Below, one piece after another: positions 47,301-56,535 of a stretch of 64,000 nt of DNA (positions are counted from its first letter, which is position 1; each line of letters opens with the position of its first letter). The notes beneath the pieces were generated by a model. That model saw only the letters and a program-made list of their open reading frames with translations. It did not search any database and was not told the origin of the DNA. Position numbers and translations under genes: made by a program. This stretch comes from Hydrogenimonas cancrithermarum (GTDB lineage: Bacteria; Campylobacterota; Campylobacteria; Campylobacterales; Hydrogenimonadaceae), in assembly GCF_030296055.1 (NCBI RefSeq), contig NZ_AP027370.1, positions 2,034,501 to 2,098,500 of the forward strand. Direction: 5' to 3'.

Positions 47301-47837
47301 AGTGACAAGGACGCCAATCGCGAACCGCTCGAGGAGGTGATCGGACGCGCGCGCGAAGCGATGACATTCCCGCGCCAGACCAAGAAGCCGTGGCGATGCC
47401 TCGCCGACTACTTCCACAGCGACCGCCACGATGTCGTAGCGTTCACGACGGTGAGTGCCGGCAGCAAAATCAGCGAGTACGAACGAAAGCTCTACGATGA
47501 AGGGAAGTTTCACGAGTACTATCTTGTCCATGGGCTGGGAGTCGAACTGGCGGAAGCTTTGGCCGAGGTGGCGCACAAGCAGATTCGACTCGATCTGAAC
47601 ATCGCCGACAAAGAGGGGCATACACTGCGCGATGTCGAGATGCGAAAATACCAGGGGGCGCGTTATTCGCCGGGTTATCCCGCATGCCCCGACCTGGAGC
47701 TCAACAAACCGATCTTCGATCTTCTCAAACCGGAGGATTTCGGGATCGAACTGAGCGAAACGTTTCAGATACACCCCGAGCAGTCGACGGCGGCGATCGT
47801 CGTTTACCATCCCGAAGCGATGTACTACAGTATTTAG
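44346..47837 (+). CDS. metH: Cobalamin-dependent methionine synthase
   Basis: 1163 residues with the TTG start at 44346, which has AAGGAAA upstream; earlier in-frame starts fall inside the structured leader, and an ATG at 44376 is a rival. It transfers a methyl group from methyl-tetrahydrofolate to homocysteine. Domains in order: homocysteine-binding (LVIDGAMGTQIQ, zinc Cys in GCCGTTPQHI), pterin-binding (IGERSNATGSKAFREL), B12-binding with DVHDVGKN holding the cobalt-ligand His, and the SAM-binding activation domain ending near YSPGYPACPD. All four are complete. It is the B12-user of this region; a cobalamin adenosyltransferase gene lies 1.8 kb downstream. Confidence 0.96.
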   Translation: MVAADKIKELMEEKILVIDGAMGTQIQSMEIPDEAWEGKEGCNELLNATAPELIRRIHERYAMSGADLIKTNTFGAMDWVLDEYQIGDRAYELSKKGCELVKSVCEQYSTPDKPRFCLGSIGPGTKLPSLKHIEYDEMYAGYYEMAEGMIDGGVDIFLLETCQDPLQIKAALHACQDAAKEKGVRIPVMVSVTIELSGSMLIGTDAGTIATIMEPFEILSLGFNCGTGPEQVEKHVKTLSQLWHKPISVHANAGLPQNRGGYTYYPMGPEEFSALQKSFTKYDGVTFLGGCCGTTPQHIKALCDAVEGVKPRPASGSHPASLASLFNSVPLMQDPPPLLIGERSNATGSKAFRELLLAEDYEGTLTVGQQQVRAGAHVLDVSVGFAGRDETKDMHEVISLYAQKIPLPLMPDSTQVKGLETALKCIGGKPILNSVNLEDGIEKFDAVCRLAKRYGASLVCLTIDETGMAKTVERKLEVAERIYKLATEKHGIRAEDLVFDVLTFTVGSGDEEYRDAAVQTIEAIRELRRRHPEVGATLGLSNISFGLDKDARPYLNSVFLHHCLEAGLTSVIINVKHIIPMNRISKEDRKVCEDLLFDNREEGDPLFKFIEHFSKKEAVDQGAEDEAYLKMSDEEKIHKLLLDGDKDRMIPLVEEVRHRIAPEKIVNEILIEAMKVVGELFGSGQMQLPFVLQSAETMKAAVDHLNPYLPKKEKASDTTLVLGTVKGDVHDVGKNLVDIILTNNGFKVVNLGIKVELEQFLEAAKEYNADAIGFSGLLVKSTQVMKENLELMREKGVDIPILMGGAALTKGFVDDYCRPIYKGPIFYCRDAFDGVIAMSRIEEGNFDTRLASDGKEEEEIAVPKKKEVVIPPLEEIPMPSREVKVPVPPFWGRRVMTKADFDPAIAFEWLNHRILFKSRWGYRSKGMTKEAYEKQLDEVVRPAYERLKAQFLDEGLFEPTIIYGYYPCRGDDTTLLVFDESEGWSSDKDANREPLEEVIGRAREAMTFPRQTKKPWRCLADYFHSDRHDVVAFTTVSAGSKISEYERKLYDEGKFHEYYLVHGLGVELAEALAEVAHKQIRLDLNIADKEGHTLRDVEMRKYQGARYSPGYPACPDLELNKPIFDLLKPEDFGIELSETFQIHPEQSTAAIVVYHPEAMYYSI

Positions 47838-47873
47838 TTATAATGAAAGATAGAGATGTTTCGGAGGTGAGCG

Positions 47874-47996
47874 ATGGTGCCGGGTGAAAATTCGGAAAAT
47901 TACAGTCACGAAGATTCTCTTCAGATCGACCAGACGACGAAAAAGAAGGAGCGGAAAACGTTCGTTTTCGAGGTTCTCGAAAGGGAGAGGGGGTGA
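47874..47996 (+). CDS. 40-residue charged protein
   Basis: An ATG 3 bases after a full GGAGGTGA ribosome site opens a 40-residue frame that is polar and highly charged (TTKKKERKTFVFEVLERERG at the end). Its TGA overlaps the GTG of the next gene, so the two are coupled. A TATAAT box at 47839-47844 may start this transcript. There is no recognised family, and the ribosome site is the main evidence. Confidence 0.55.
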   Translation: MVPGENSENYSHEDSLQIDQTTKKKERKTFVFEVLERERG

Positions 47997-48172
47997 TCGA
48001 ACATTTCTTCACATGCCCCTACTGCTGGCAGCGTGTCTCTCTACTGATCGATGCAGGAACCGACCGTTTCGAGGGGATCGAAGACTGCGAAGTGTGCTGC
48101 AACCCCATCGAATTCGATGTTTCCGTCGAAGCGGGCAGCGTCGTCGGCTTCTCCGCACGTAAAGCCCAATAA
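47993..48172 (+). CDS. CPXCG-type cysteine-rich protein
   Basis: 59 residues from a GTG preceded by AGGGAGAGG. It begins VIEHFFTCPYCWQRVSLLID and has CEVCC near 38-42, the two Cys pairs of the CPXCG (Cys-rich) family, small proteins of about 60 residues that likely bind zinc. The end ARKAQ is basic. It is coupled to the 40-residue gene and 10 bases before the DUF4139 gene. Confidence 0.8.
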   Translation: MIEHFFTCPYCWQRVSLLIDAGTDRFEGIEDCEVCCNPIEFDVSVEAGSVVGFSARKAQ

Positions 48173-48182
48173 GGATGAAACG

Positions 48183-49595
48183 ATGAAAGTTTTGAAACCC
48201 CTTCTGATTGTCTTGGCGGCGACGCTCGTGACGCATGCCGCGACGCTCGAAGTCTATCGTGACGGCGCAATCTACACCTATAGACCGTCCGGGAAGTTTG
48301 TCGGTTTTCCCCCGAAAGATCTCAAAGCGGAGTGCAATGGACGGGCCGTTACGCTCTATCATGCATCCGAATGTCCGAAACAAAGTCGTCTGTGCAAAGA
48401 GAAAAGAGCCATTGAGAAGTTTTCCCTCGCCTCTTTTTCGGCGCTGCAACAGATGCATTTTATCGACACGTTGATCGAGCGGGCCGAAGTGAAGATCGCT
48501 GCACCGGACAAGGTGCTCGAGATGTCGAAAAAAGCGGCGGAAATCTATTCTGCACTGCAGAAGAGAAAACGTGAAAGCGACAACGAAGTGAAATGGCGCA
48601 ATACACGTTTTATGCAGCAGGCCCCCTCGATGGAGCCAAAACAGCTGCCACTCGGCTGCAAAGGTGACGTGAAGTTGACGATTCCTTCGGGCTACATCCG
48701 TTTCGGCCTCTACTACGAAGCGGATCTCTCCAAGAGTGCGACGATCGGTGTGACGCGCCACCTCGAACTCACCAACAGAAGCGGCATCGATATCGATGCC
48801 GATCGTGCGGTACTTTTTTATCAGCCGATCAAGCGTTACCTGCGTCCGATCCATTTTTCTCCCTGGGTGATTCACGACAAACGTTTGCCCCGGCCCGTGG
48901 CGACGGAGCGCAAAATGTCACTGCAGGCACGCGCTCCCGTGGTAGAGGATGCGGCTGGTAAACGGTTTGAAAGCGTGGCGTCGTCATCACCGAGATCCTA
49001 CCGTATAGAACGGCTGCATCTGCCTTCCGACGGGGAAACCGTCGATATCGCCATCGATTCATGGAGCGTCGCCGCCCAGAGATTCGAGGTTGTCTATCCC
49101 TATCGTGACGTCAATGTCTACGAAGCGGTGAAGTTCAGCCCCAAAGAGGTCATCGAAACCAACCGCTGGCGGATACGCTCGGGGAAGAAAGTGCTTGCCG
49201 ACTATGCTTACGGTGAATTTTTCGAAAGAAAATACAGACTCTACACGGGGGTTGACGAAGATCTCGTCGTCCGCAGGGAAAAGATGATTTTAAAAGAACG
49301 TGAAACCGGAATTTTCGGTAAAACCGTCCGTAAAAAGGATGGCTATACGATCCGTATCTTCAATCAGTCGAAACGGCCGAAAACATTGCAGGTCGTCGAG
49401 CGGATTCCCGTCGCTAGTCGTGAAGATGTCGAAGTGAAACTGCTACACGTCAAATCCGACCGCGGTTCGATGGATCATAGGCTGGAAAAAAAGGGAAAGC
49501 TTTTGATCGACGTGACGGTTCCGGCACATGAAGAGGCCAGGATCGATGTGCTTTTCGAAGTGAGCTACGACAAAGATAAACCGGTGGTCTTTTAA
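48183..49595 (+). CDS. DUF4139-type exported protein
   Basis: 470 residues from the ATG with AAGGATG upstream. A signal peptide (about 1-18) is followed by an N-terminal strand region, a helical coiled-coil stretch near 85-135, and a beta-rich DUF4139-like part with RHLELTNRSGIDIDAD near 188-203 and QSKRPKTLQVVERIPV near 400-415. DUF4139 proteins are of unknown function and are often periplasmic or surface-attached. It is likely co-transcribed with the small Cys-rich gene. Confidence 0.75.
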   Translation: MKVLKPLLIVLAATLVTHAATLEVYRDGAIYTYRPSGKFVGFPPKDLKAECNGRAVTLYHASECPKQSRLCKEKRAIEKFSLASFSALQQMHFIDTLIERAEVKIAAPDKVLEMSKKAAEIYSALQKRKRESDNEVKWRNTRFMQQAPSMEPKQLPLGCKGDVKLTIPSGYIRFGLYYEADLSKSATIGVTRHLELTNRSGIDIDADRAVLFYQPIKRYLRPIHFSPWVIHDKRLPRPVATERKMSLQARAPVVEDAAGKRFESVASSSPRSYRIERLHLPSDGETVDIAIDSWSVAAQRFEVVYPYRDVNVYEAVKFSPKEVIETNRWRIRSGKKVLADYAYGEFFERKYRLYTGVDEDLVVRREKMILKERETGIFGKTVRKKDGYTIRIFNQSKRPKTLQVVERIPVASREDVEVKLLHVKSDRGSMDHRLEKKGKLLIDVTVPAHEEARIDVLFEVSYDKDKPVVF

Positions 49596-49600
49596 AGCAG

Positions 49601-50128
49601 ATGGCATTGCGGCAAGGATATATTCAGCTCTATACCGGTGAAGGAAAGGGCAAAACGACGGCGGCAGTCGGGCAGACACTTCGGGCGCTCGGAAATGGAT
49701 TGAAAGTCGTTTTCGTCCAGTTTATGAAGAGTGTGCCGAGCGGCGAGATCACGATGCTCGAGCGCTGCGGCGGTGAGAAGATAGCGATATTTCGTGAGTG
49801 GGATGACAGCTTTGTCATCGGTGAGCCAAGTGAGAAACAGGTTGCGATGAGCCGTGGGTTGTGGTCCCGGATGGTCGAAGCCATGCGATCGATGCAACCG
49901 GACATGCTGGTGCTCGACGAAGTGGCTGTGGCGCTCACATACGGTCTGCTGAATGAGCAGGATGTCCTCTCTTTTTTAAAACAGAAACCTGCCAAACTCG
50001 AGATCGTACTGACCGGCCAGAACGCTTCTGCGTCATTGATCGCCGCAAGCGATCTCGTGACGGAGATGAGAAAGGTCAAACACTATTACGACAGAGGTGT
50101 CATGGCGCGCAAGGGGATCGAATATTGA
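49601..50128 (+). CDS. cobO: Cob(I)alamin adenosyltransferase, CobO/BtuR family
   Basis: 175 residues. The P-loop GEGKGKTTAAVGQTLRALG near 14-32 and the VVFVQFMKS strand define the CobA/CobO/BtuR family, which attaches the adenosyl group to corrinoids using ATP; the later LVLDEVAVALTYGLL near 105-119 is the Walker B. It serves B12 assimilation, fitting the nearby B12-dependent metH. Its stop overlaps the next gene. Confidence 0.93.
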   Translation: MALRQGYIQLYTGEGKGKTTAAVGQTLRALGNGLKVVFVQFMKSVPSGEITMLERCGGEKIAIFREWDDSFVIGEPSEKQVAMSRGLWSRMVEAMRSMQPDMLVLDEVAVALTYGLLNEQDVLSFLKQKPAKLEIVLTGQNASASLIAASDLVTEMRKVKHYYDRGVMARKGIEY

Positions 50129-50709
50129 GAATCCTGCCGCGCAACTATATCGGTTACAAGGGAGTCAACTCCTTCTTTACGGGAATGACCGTCGGTGCCG
50201 TCTTTACGATCTATGCGGCGCTCGATCCTTCGATCTTTTCGCTCGGCGGCATAGTGCTGGCAGTCGGGATGCTGGTGATCGCGAAGTTTTACGAAACCAT
50301 TCTCAATCTCAGGGCCTTTTACCGTATCTCGCTGCTGGTGGAGTGGGTGATGCTGGGTCTTGTGGCCTTGTATCTTTTCAGACCCTACGCTTTTTCGACG
50401 GCACTGCTTGTCTATGCGGGTTATCAGGTGACGTTCATGTTCGGTGCCTATCTGGTACGTGCGGAAACGCTTTTTTTGAACCGAAAACGCATTCTTTCAT
50501 GGCTCGATATGGCCAAACAGACGGGGTATCTGGCCGGGATGCTGGTATCGTGGCTCTTTTACAAGATGCTGGTATGGGGCTGGCATATCGAAGATCATGC
50601 AAGGCAGGTTTATTATCTTCACTGGCTTCTACTCGTGACGGAGATCCTCATTCTCCGGCTTCTTGTCCGGTCGTTTGAAAAGGTCGAGCAAAGAGCAACG
50701 ACCCGGTGA
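50125..50709 (+). CDS. Polytopic membrane protein, unknown function
   Basis: 194 residues from a TTG start that overlaps the cobO stop (TTGA), with AAGGGG 8 bases upstream. About five or six membrane helices alternate with short basic loops. The conserved-looking N-terminus is RILPRNYIGYKGVNSFFTGM. No family is recognised. Translational coupling to cobO suggests, weakly, a link to corrinoids. Confidence 0.75.
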   Translation: MRILPRNYIGYKGVNSFFTGMTVGAVFTIYAALDPSIFSLGGIVLAVGMLVIAKFYETILNLRAFYRISLLVEWVMLGLVALYLFRPYAFSTALLVYAGYQVTFMFGAYLVRAETLFLNRKRILSWLDMAKQTGYLAGMLVSWLFYKMLVWGWHIEDHARQVYYLHWLLLVTEILILRLLVRSFEKVEQRATTR

Positions 50710-50868
50710 ACATCTCCCCTTTTTTCTCATAATCGCCTTGATGTTGTTTTGAAGCAGCCAGATGAAAAAGGTGGCGATGGTACCATAGAGCGCTGCGAAA
50801 ACCCAGTCGTTTTGCATTACGGCTCCAATAGCTAAAACGAGAAATAAAACTGTTAAAATTAAACACAC
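50629..50868 (-). CDS. Small membrane protein, 79 residues, overlapping its neighbour
   Basis: The GTG start has AAGGA 8 bases upstream. The first 45 residues make two hydrophobic helices (about 1-18 and 24-42) and the rest is basic and polar. The C-terminal 27 codons overlap the end of the convergent membrane-protein gene by 81 bases, which may mean that the true protein is shorter or the overlap is real. The start region also overlaps the promoter of the DUF255 gene. No family is known. Confidence 0.45.
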   Translation of the reverse strand: MCLILTVLFLVLAIGAVMQNDWVFAALYGTIATFFIWLLQNNIKAIMRKKGRCSPGRCSLLDLFKRPDKKPENEDLRHE

Positions 50869-50911
50869 TTATAATCCTTTGTGCTATGATAGGTCAAAAA
50901 CGGACGTTCGA

Positions 50912-52912
50912 ATGCGCTATTTTATCCTAATCCCCATATTCTTGACGACCCTCTTGGCGTCAGAACCGGACTACACCAACCATCTGATCGACGAACCCTC
51001 GCCCTATCTGCAGCAGCATGCCCACAATCCGGTCGACTGGTACCCCTGGGGCGAGGAGGCATTCGAGAAGGCGAAGCGCGAACACAAGCCGATCTTTCTC
51101 AGCATCGGCTACAGTACCTGCCACTGGTGCCATGTGATGGCACACGAATCGTTCGAAGATCCCAAAATCGCCGAAATCATCGACCGCTGGTTCGTACCCG
51201 TGAAAGTGGATCGCGAGGAGATGCCCCATCTGGACAAATATTTTCAGAAAGTCTATGCGCTGCTGCACCGAAGAAGCGGCGGATGGCCGTTGACGATTCT
51301 GTTGACGGAAGATCTCAAACCCTTTTTCGCCGCCACCTACATTCCGCCAGTCGATTCATATGGCGTGGAAGGGCTGGAGACACTGTTGCCGAAAATGGGC
51401 CGTCTCTATCGCAACAACCGCATGAAAATAGATCAGCGTGCCGATGCGATTGAAGCGTTGATGCGGCGGGTGCAGAATCTTCCTTCCAAGCCAATCGATG
51501 CCGATCTGAAAATCGCAGATAAAGCGATCGAGGCGATGCACGGCTATTACGACCCCCTCTATAAAGGTTTCGGCGACCGGCCGAAATTCCCGGAGAGTTC
51601 CCGGCTTCGTCTGTTGCTGGATATCTACCGCCTCAACGGCAACGAGAGGGCACGGACGATGGCTCTCGAGACGCTGGATGCGATGCAAAGAAGCGGTCTT
51701 TATGATCAGATCGACGGAGCCTTTTTCCGCTACTGTGTCGATCGCCGCTGGCGGATGCCTCACTTCGAGAAGATGCTCTATACCAATGCAGAGCTGATAC
51801 CTCTATATCTACAGGCGTGGAAGATGACGGGTAAAGAACGCTACAAAGAGGTTGTGAAGGAGACGATTTCGGAGATCGATCGCAGATTCAGAACCCAAGA
51901 GGGGCTCTACTTTAGTGCGAGCGATGCCGACAGCGACCATCAGGAAGGCGGGTATTTTATCTACCGCTATGATGAAGCGCTCGAGGCATTGAAGCGTGCC
52001 GGTTACGACGAGATGCATGCGAAGATGATTTTGAAATTTTTCGATATCGAAGAGGATGGCAATTTCGATACCGAATTTTCACACCCGAGACGGGCGGCCG
52101 AGAGGGAACCTGAAGGGTTCGAAAAGGCGAAAAAGGTGCTTGGAGCGATGCGAAACGGGCGAACTTATCCTTTTATCGATAAAAAGGTCATTACGGCCTG
52201 GAATGCCATGATGATCAAAGCGCTTTTTGTAGCTTCTGGACTCGACGACCGCTATATGGCAGAGGCAAAGCGATCTTACGCGGCATTGAAGCATCTGATG
52301 CAGCAAAACGACGGGTCGTTGTACCATCAGGTGCTGTTCGGCAACCGGCCGGAGCAAGGCGGATTGCTCGAGGATTACGCATTTTTGATCGATGCCGCAT
52401 TGACAGCCTATCAGATGACATTGGAGGAAGCCTATTTGAACGATGCCGACCGTTGGACGAAGATCGCGTTGAAAATGTTTTACAGAGAGGGGCGCTGGCT
52501 GCTTGGAAGCGACGGATTCGAGAGCTATGCCGATCTTCAGGACAACTACTATACCTCTTCGCTTTCGGTCATGCTCGATAATCTTCTCGATCTGGCGCTG
52601 TTGGAGAGCTCGTTGTCTTATGAAACCGCCGTGAAAAAGACGCTCGATGCCAACGGTGCCGTGATAACGAAACGGCCCGATGCCTATCCGGAAGCGCTGC
52701 GTGCCTATCTTCGCCTCAAGCGTGGCATCGTCGGGATCAAGTCCAGTCGCGCTACGCTGCTGGCAAATGCACGAAAGATCGAAGCGGTTGGTTACCCATT
52801 CCTGTTGAAAAAGGCGGAGGAGCTCCACATTTTCATCGCATGTGATATGCGGACCTGCTTCGCATTCGGTGAAGATTTCGAGAGTATAAAAGAGAGTATC
52901 GAGAGCCGTTGA
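50912..52912 (+). CDS. Thioredoxin-like DUF255 protein (SSP411/YyaL type)
   Basis: 666 residues. A signal-like N-terminus ([17 protein letters not shown]) suggests export. Residues about 25-150 are the thioredoxin-like DUF255 domain with [14 protein letters not shown] and the CHWCH active site near 70-74; the rest is an alpha/alpha toroid of glycosidase type with [15 protein letters not shown] and [19 protein letters not shown]. Family members are widely conserved and of uncertain function; the exported form is notable. A TATAAT box at 50870-50875 is its probable promoter; no strong ribosome site is seen. Confidence 0.9.
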   Translation: MRYFILIPIFLTTLLASEPDYTNHLIDEPSPYLQQHAHNPVDWYPWGEEAFEKAKREHKPIFLSIGYSTCHWCHVMAHESFEDPKIAEIIDRWFVPVKVDREEMPHLDKYFQKVYALLHRRSGGWPLTILLTEDLKPFFAATYIPPVDSYGVEGLETLLPKMGRLYRNNRMKIDQRADAIEALMRRVQNLPSKPIDADLKIADKAIEAMHGYYDPLYKGFGDRPKFPESSRLRLLLDIYRLNGNERARTMALETLDAMQRSGLYDQIDGAFFRYCVDRRWRMPHFEKMLYTNAELIPLYLQAWKMTGKERYKEVVKETISEIDRRFRTQEGLYFSASDADSDHQEGGYFIYRYDEALEALKRAGYDEMHAKMILKFFDIEEDGNFDTEFSHPRRAAEREPEGFEKAKKVLGAMRNGRTYPFIDKKVITAWNAMMIKALFVASGLDDRYMAEAKRSYAALKHLMQQNDGSLYHQVLFGNRPEQGGLLEDYAFLIDAALTAYQMTLEEAYLNDADRWTKIALKMFYREGRWLLGSDGFESYADLQDNYYTSSLSVMLDNLLDLALLESSLSYETAVKKTLDANGAVITKRPDAYPEALRAYLRLKRGIVGIKSSRATLLANARKIEAVGYPFLLKKAEELHIFIACDMRTCFAFGEDFESIKESIESR

Positions 52913-52943
52913 GAAGGGGAATGGGTATCACTCCCTCTTCGCG

Positions 52944-54926
52944 TCAGACTTTGAATTGGCTGATCTGTTGAAGAACTTCATCGGCGAGTTGACCGATATG
53001 TTTGATATTTTCTTCGCTTCCGAGAATGCTCTCTTTGTTGGTTTCCGAGAGCGCTTTGATCTGGTTCATCTTTTCGATGAAAGTCGCCATGATAGTGGCC
53101 GCCTCGTCGATTGCCTGAACCGTGTTCTCGACACTACCGACAGCTTCGGTCATTTTTGACGACACGTTTCCGATTTCGTTCTGGACATTGGAAGTGTCTT
53201 CGGTCAGACGGTTGACATTTTCGATATTTTTGTTCATCTCGGAACTGCTGTCCATGATCGCCTGGACGATGATGTTGATGGTCGCATTGATGTCGGCCAG
53301 GCTCTTTTGGGTCCGTTCCGCAAGTTTTCTTACCTCGTCCGCGACGACGGCGAAACCGCGTCCGTGTTCACCGGCGCGTGCCGCTTCGATCGCAGCATTG
53401 AGGGCTAGAAGATTGGTCTGGTCGGCAATATCGGAGATGACGGTCAGTACCTCTTTGACCTGCTCCGCATCGTGGCTCAATTGCTGCAGGCGCTGAGCCA
53501 ATTCGTTTTCAACCACTGCATTGTTTTCGATCTGGTTGATCGTATGTTGAATGAGTTCGATGGCGTGATGAAGATTTTCGTTGGCCTGAAGCATGTTCGT
53601 TTTCGTCAACAACGCCTCTTCCGTGCTCGCGATCAACTTGTCTTTCAGATGGGCGGCTTCGTTGGCTCCCTCCTCCACGATATCGGCTTCGGTCTGTATG
53701 TTGTCGGTGATGGATCGGAACGCCTTGTCGAGGTTGACCGATACACGCTTGTTCTCGTTGGCACTGCTTTGCGTATGGGAAGTGAGGTCGTGAAGGGCCT
53801 TCAGGAAATCTCTCAGTGCCGCGCGTATGCTGCCGAATTCATCATGCTCATAGATGCGGACTTCGGTCGTCAGGTCTTTTGTCTGGGCGATATTGGTAAT
53901 AAGCGACTTAAGCGAGTTGAGTCGTTTTTCCAGATCCTGAACGGAGAAGAATGCAATGATTAGCATGAAAAGGATGACGCTGAAACCGATAAGGGCATCG
54001 ATAAAGGCACTGTCGTGAAAACTGTTCAGATCTCTTTCTATCTGTTGTGCGATCGTGTCGTCGATCTTTTTAAGGACATTGATTTTTCGGGTAATGGTGT
54101 CGAACCACGCTTCGGCATCCACGTCGAATCCACCTTCGATCGCATGTGCTATGGCGATACTACGCAGTTTTTCCACTTCGGAAAATGAAGGATCTTCCGT
54201 CGCTTTTTTGTAGAGTGCAACCATCGAAACGGGTGCGAAAGAGAGGAAGTCGTCCAGGTAGGCGTTCTGTTCGGCCATAAGGGTAATGAATTTTCTGTAC
54301 ATCCCGGGTGCAAATCTGTCGGCGCCGAACGTGGCACTCAGTACGGCTCGTTCGATTCCAGCCCTCTCTTTCGACTTCAGGAAAGATGTGTAGGCGACGA
54401 GATCGATCGTGATGCGTTCATCGGGCGAAATTTTGGAGGTCGTCGCGATGATATTGAGTATTTTGGCGTTCATACCGGAATAAAAAGCGACGACATCTTT
54501 GAGTGGAAGTTCGAGACGTGATACTTTTTGGCGGATTTTCGGAAGTTTTTCAAGATCGAGATTCAGTTCGTCGATCTTCGTTTTGAGTTCGTTGGAAAAT
54601 TTCGAAAGATCGATTTTCGAAAGGGTCTCTTTGTACTCTTGGATGCGCAGATCGGTGATTTTGCGTTGCTCGGGAAGTTTGGTGGCGAACTTTTCTCCTC
54701 TGCTTCCAGTGTATCCGGCACTCGCTCCCCGCTCTTTTTGTGTTTCGTGTACCAAACGGCTCAGAGCTTCACTCAAGTGGACAAGCTCTTTGACTCGTTG
54801 AACTTTGTCGGCGAATTCGAAATGTTTTGTCAGTTCGGTTCCAGTAAAATAAAGCAGTGCCAAAATCGGCAGCACGACCAAAAGGAGCATTTTCCCTTTG
54901 ATCGTTAGACGCGAGAGAGGATTCAT
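52944..54926 (-). CDS. Methyl-accepting chemotaxis protein with NIT-type sensor
   Basis: 660 residues. Helices at about 13-31 and 305-325 enclose a helical periplasmic domain of the NIT (nitrate/nitrite sensing) kind, with [17 protein letters not shown] near 55-71 and the second repeat near 185-200. A HAMP-like segment follows, then the signalling coiled coil with the hairpin tip [20 protein letters not shown] near 500-519 and [16 protein letters not shown]. It relays attractant or repellent signals to CheA. It overlaps the small lipoprotein gene (ATGA), its probable operon partner. Confidence 0.93.
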   Translation of the reverse strand: MNPLSRLTIKGKMLLLVVLPILALLYFTGTELTKHFEFADKVQRVKELVHLSEALSRLVHETQKERGASAGYTGSRGEKFATKLPEQRKITDLRIQEYKETLSKIDLSKFSNELKTKIDELNLDLEKLPKIRQKVSRLELPLKDVVAFYSGMNAKILNIIATTSKISPDERITIDLVAYTSFLKSKERAGIERAVLSATFGADRFAPGMYRKFITLMAEQNAYLDDFLSFAPVSMVALYKKATEDPSFSEVEKLRSIAIAHAIEGGFDVDAEAWFDTITRKINVLKKIDDTIAQQIERDLNSFHDSAFIDALIGFSVILFMLIIAFFSVQDLEKRLNSLKSLITNIAQTKDLTTEVRIYEHDEFGSIRAALRDFLKALHDLTSHTQSSANENKRVSVNLDKAFRSITDNIQTEADIVEEGANEAAHLKDKLIASTEEALLTKTNMLQANENLHHAIELIQHTINQIENNAVVENELAQRLQQLSHDAEQVKEVLTVISDIADQTNLLALNAAIEAARAGEHGRGFAVVADEVRKLAERTQKSLADINATINIIVQAIMDSSSEMNKNIENVNRLTEDTSNVQNEIGNVSSKMTEAVGSVENTVQAIDEAATIMATFIEKMNQIKALSETNKESILGSEENIKHIGQLADEVLQQISQFKV

Positions 54927-55120
54927 TCTTGTCCTTTCAACAGTTTGTTGGGAATATCTTTGTAGTCCACGAGGTTCTCATCGCATTCGCAATGATAGAG
55001 CCCCTCCGCATCGTAGTATTCGATACAATCTCGATAGCGTTTGGAGGAGATTCCGTCATCGTTGAAATAGACGCAACCTTGGATTGAGAGTAATATCGAC
55101 AAAATCAAAATATATTTCAT
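54923..55120 (-). CDS. Small lipoprotein, 65 residues
   Basis: A lipoprotein signal (about 1-15, LSIQGC with Cys16) precedes a 50-residue acidic, Tyr/Cys-rich domain with three more Cys ([17 protein letters not shown]). It overlaps the chemoreceptor start by four bases, so the two are coupled. No family is recognised; it might help the receptor sense its ligand. Confidence 0.7.
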   Translation of the reverse strand: MKYILILSILLSIQGCVYFNDDGISSKRYRDCIEYYDAEGLYHCECDENLVDYKDIPNKLLKGQE

Positions 55121-55189
55121 GCGTTTATTCTACAAAACGAGGCTTAAATCTACTCAATTTCGTTAAAATCCGGAAAAAAAAGGTCGAAA

Positions 55190-56485
55190 ATGGTTGAAGA
55201 GGTCATAAAGCTCTTTCTGGAGATCACCAAAATTCCCCATTGCAGTGGGGATACCGTAGCGATGAAAAATCATATCATGCAGATTGGAAATGGGAACGGA
55301 TATCGGGTCGAGTGCGACGATGCAGGAAATATCATGGCGTATGCGAAGAAGAGCCGTCTGACACTGCAGTCGCATTACGATATGGTCTGCATCGGTTCCG
55401 CACCGAAGATAGAGACGGTCATCGAGAATGGCTGGATGTCTGCCAAAGGGAGTTCACTCGGTGCCGACAACGGCATGGGTGTGGCGATGATGCTCTATCT
55501 GATGAAAAAAAAGATGGAGGTCGATTTTCTCTTTACGAACGACGAAGAGATCGGTTTGATCGGAGCGAATCACCTGGAACTTCCGATCAGGACGCCGTAT
55601 CTGCTCAATCTCGACAGTGAAGAGTTGGGAAAAGTCTATATCGGGTGTGCAGGTGGTGAGGACATCCATGTTCAAAAGAGGATTTCTATGGCATTTCCAC
55701 AAAAAGGAGGCAAGTGGTTCAAACTCCGATCCACTGCACCGGGAGGGCACTCGGGAGTCAATATAGCCGACGGAATTCCAAATGCCGTGACCGAGCTTTG
55801 CGGCGTGATATACGACACCCCTTCGATGATGCTTCACTCACTGAGCGGCGGAGAGCGGATCAATGCAATTCCCGCGCATGCGGAGGCGGTGGTATGGATG
55901 CCCGAAGAGGAGACACTGCATCTGGAGCATCCGGATATCGATGTTGAAGCGCTCCCGTCTGCCGAGAGAAAATTGATGAAAGATGGACGTGCGTTGGTCT
56001 CCGCGGTTTTTGGTTTCGCACACGGAGTTCGGGCTTGGAATCGGGATCTCGATTTGCCCCAGAGCAGTATCAACCTGGCGGAGGTTTCGGCGAAAGGAGG
56101 GAAGGTGAAGATCTCGCTTTCTGCCCGTGCGATGGCCAACGAGGATCTTCATCGGCTTGTCGTTCAGACGAGAGCAGGGTGGGAAGCGTTGAATTTCACG
56201 ACTGCCACCGAAGGGAAATATCCGGCGTGGAGACCGGTTGTCAACGATTTCAGCGAGAAGGTTTTGAAACACTATAGAAAGATCGTTCCCGACGCCGAAT
56301 ATGCCGCAATCCATGCCGGTCTGGAGTGTGCGCTTTTCGCCAAAAAGTTTCCGGAACTTAAAATCACATCGGTAGGGCCGACGATTCTCGATCCCCATTC
56401 AGAGCGAGAACGTGTCGATCTCTCCTCTGTTGAAAAAATCGTTGATTTGGTTATGGCGCTCGTCGACGATTTATCGTCGATTTAA
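55190..56485 (+). CDS. pepD: Aminoacyl-histidine dipeptidase PepD (M20)
   Basis: 431 residues. It is an M20 zinc peptidase that cleaves Xaa-His dipeptides in the cytoplasm. Metal motifs are in place: QSHYDMV near 63-69, SLGADNGMGVAMMLYLM near 87-103, and FTNDEEIGLIGA near 112-123. The lid domain fills about 170-370. An AAGGTCGAAA stretch precedes the start. Its last codons include a 7-bp palindrome followed by a T-stretch. Confidence 0.94.
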   Translation: MVEEVIKLFLEITKIPHCSGDTVAMKNHIMQIGNGNGYRVECDDAGNIMAYAKKSRLTLQSHYDMVCIGSAPKIETVIENGWMSAKGSSLGADNGMGVAMMLYLMKKKMEVDFLFTNDEEIGLIGANHLELPIRTPYLLNLDSEELGKVYIGCAGGEDIHVQKRISMAFPQKGGKWFKLRSTAPGGHSGVNIADGIPNAVTELCGVIYDTPSMMLHSLSGGERINAIPAHAEAVVWMPEEETLHLEHPDIDVEALPSAERKLMKDGRALVSAVFGFAHGVRAWNRDLDLPQSSINLAEVSAKGGKVKISLSARAMANEDLHRLVVQTRAGWEALNFTTATEGKYPAWRPVVNDFSEKVLKHYRKIVPDAEYAAIHAGLECALFAKKFPELKITSVGPTILDPHSERERVDLSSVEKIVDLVMALVDDLSSI

Positions 56486-56496
56486 ACTTTTGGTGT

Positions 56497-56502
56497 TATA
56501 AT
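56497..56502 (+). promoter_or_regulatory. -10 box of the host-attachment-family gene
   Basis: TATAAT lies 33 bases before the start, which has a separate AAGGAG ribosome site. The region follows the pepD stop by a few bases. Confidence 0.6.
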
Positions 56503-56535
56503 CCTTTCAATTTAAAAGAACAAGGAGATAGTGTT

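Noticed and set aside
46674-47810. 378-codon frame opposite the end of metH
   Set aside because: It is antisense to the MetH B12 and activation domains and has no supporting signal.
56463-56480. Palindrome TCGACGA/TCGTCGA at the end of pepD as a terminator
   Set aside because: The stem lies within the last codons and the following T-stretch is broken by AAAC; a promoter for the next gene follows. Possible, but not strong enough to list.
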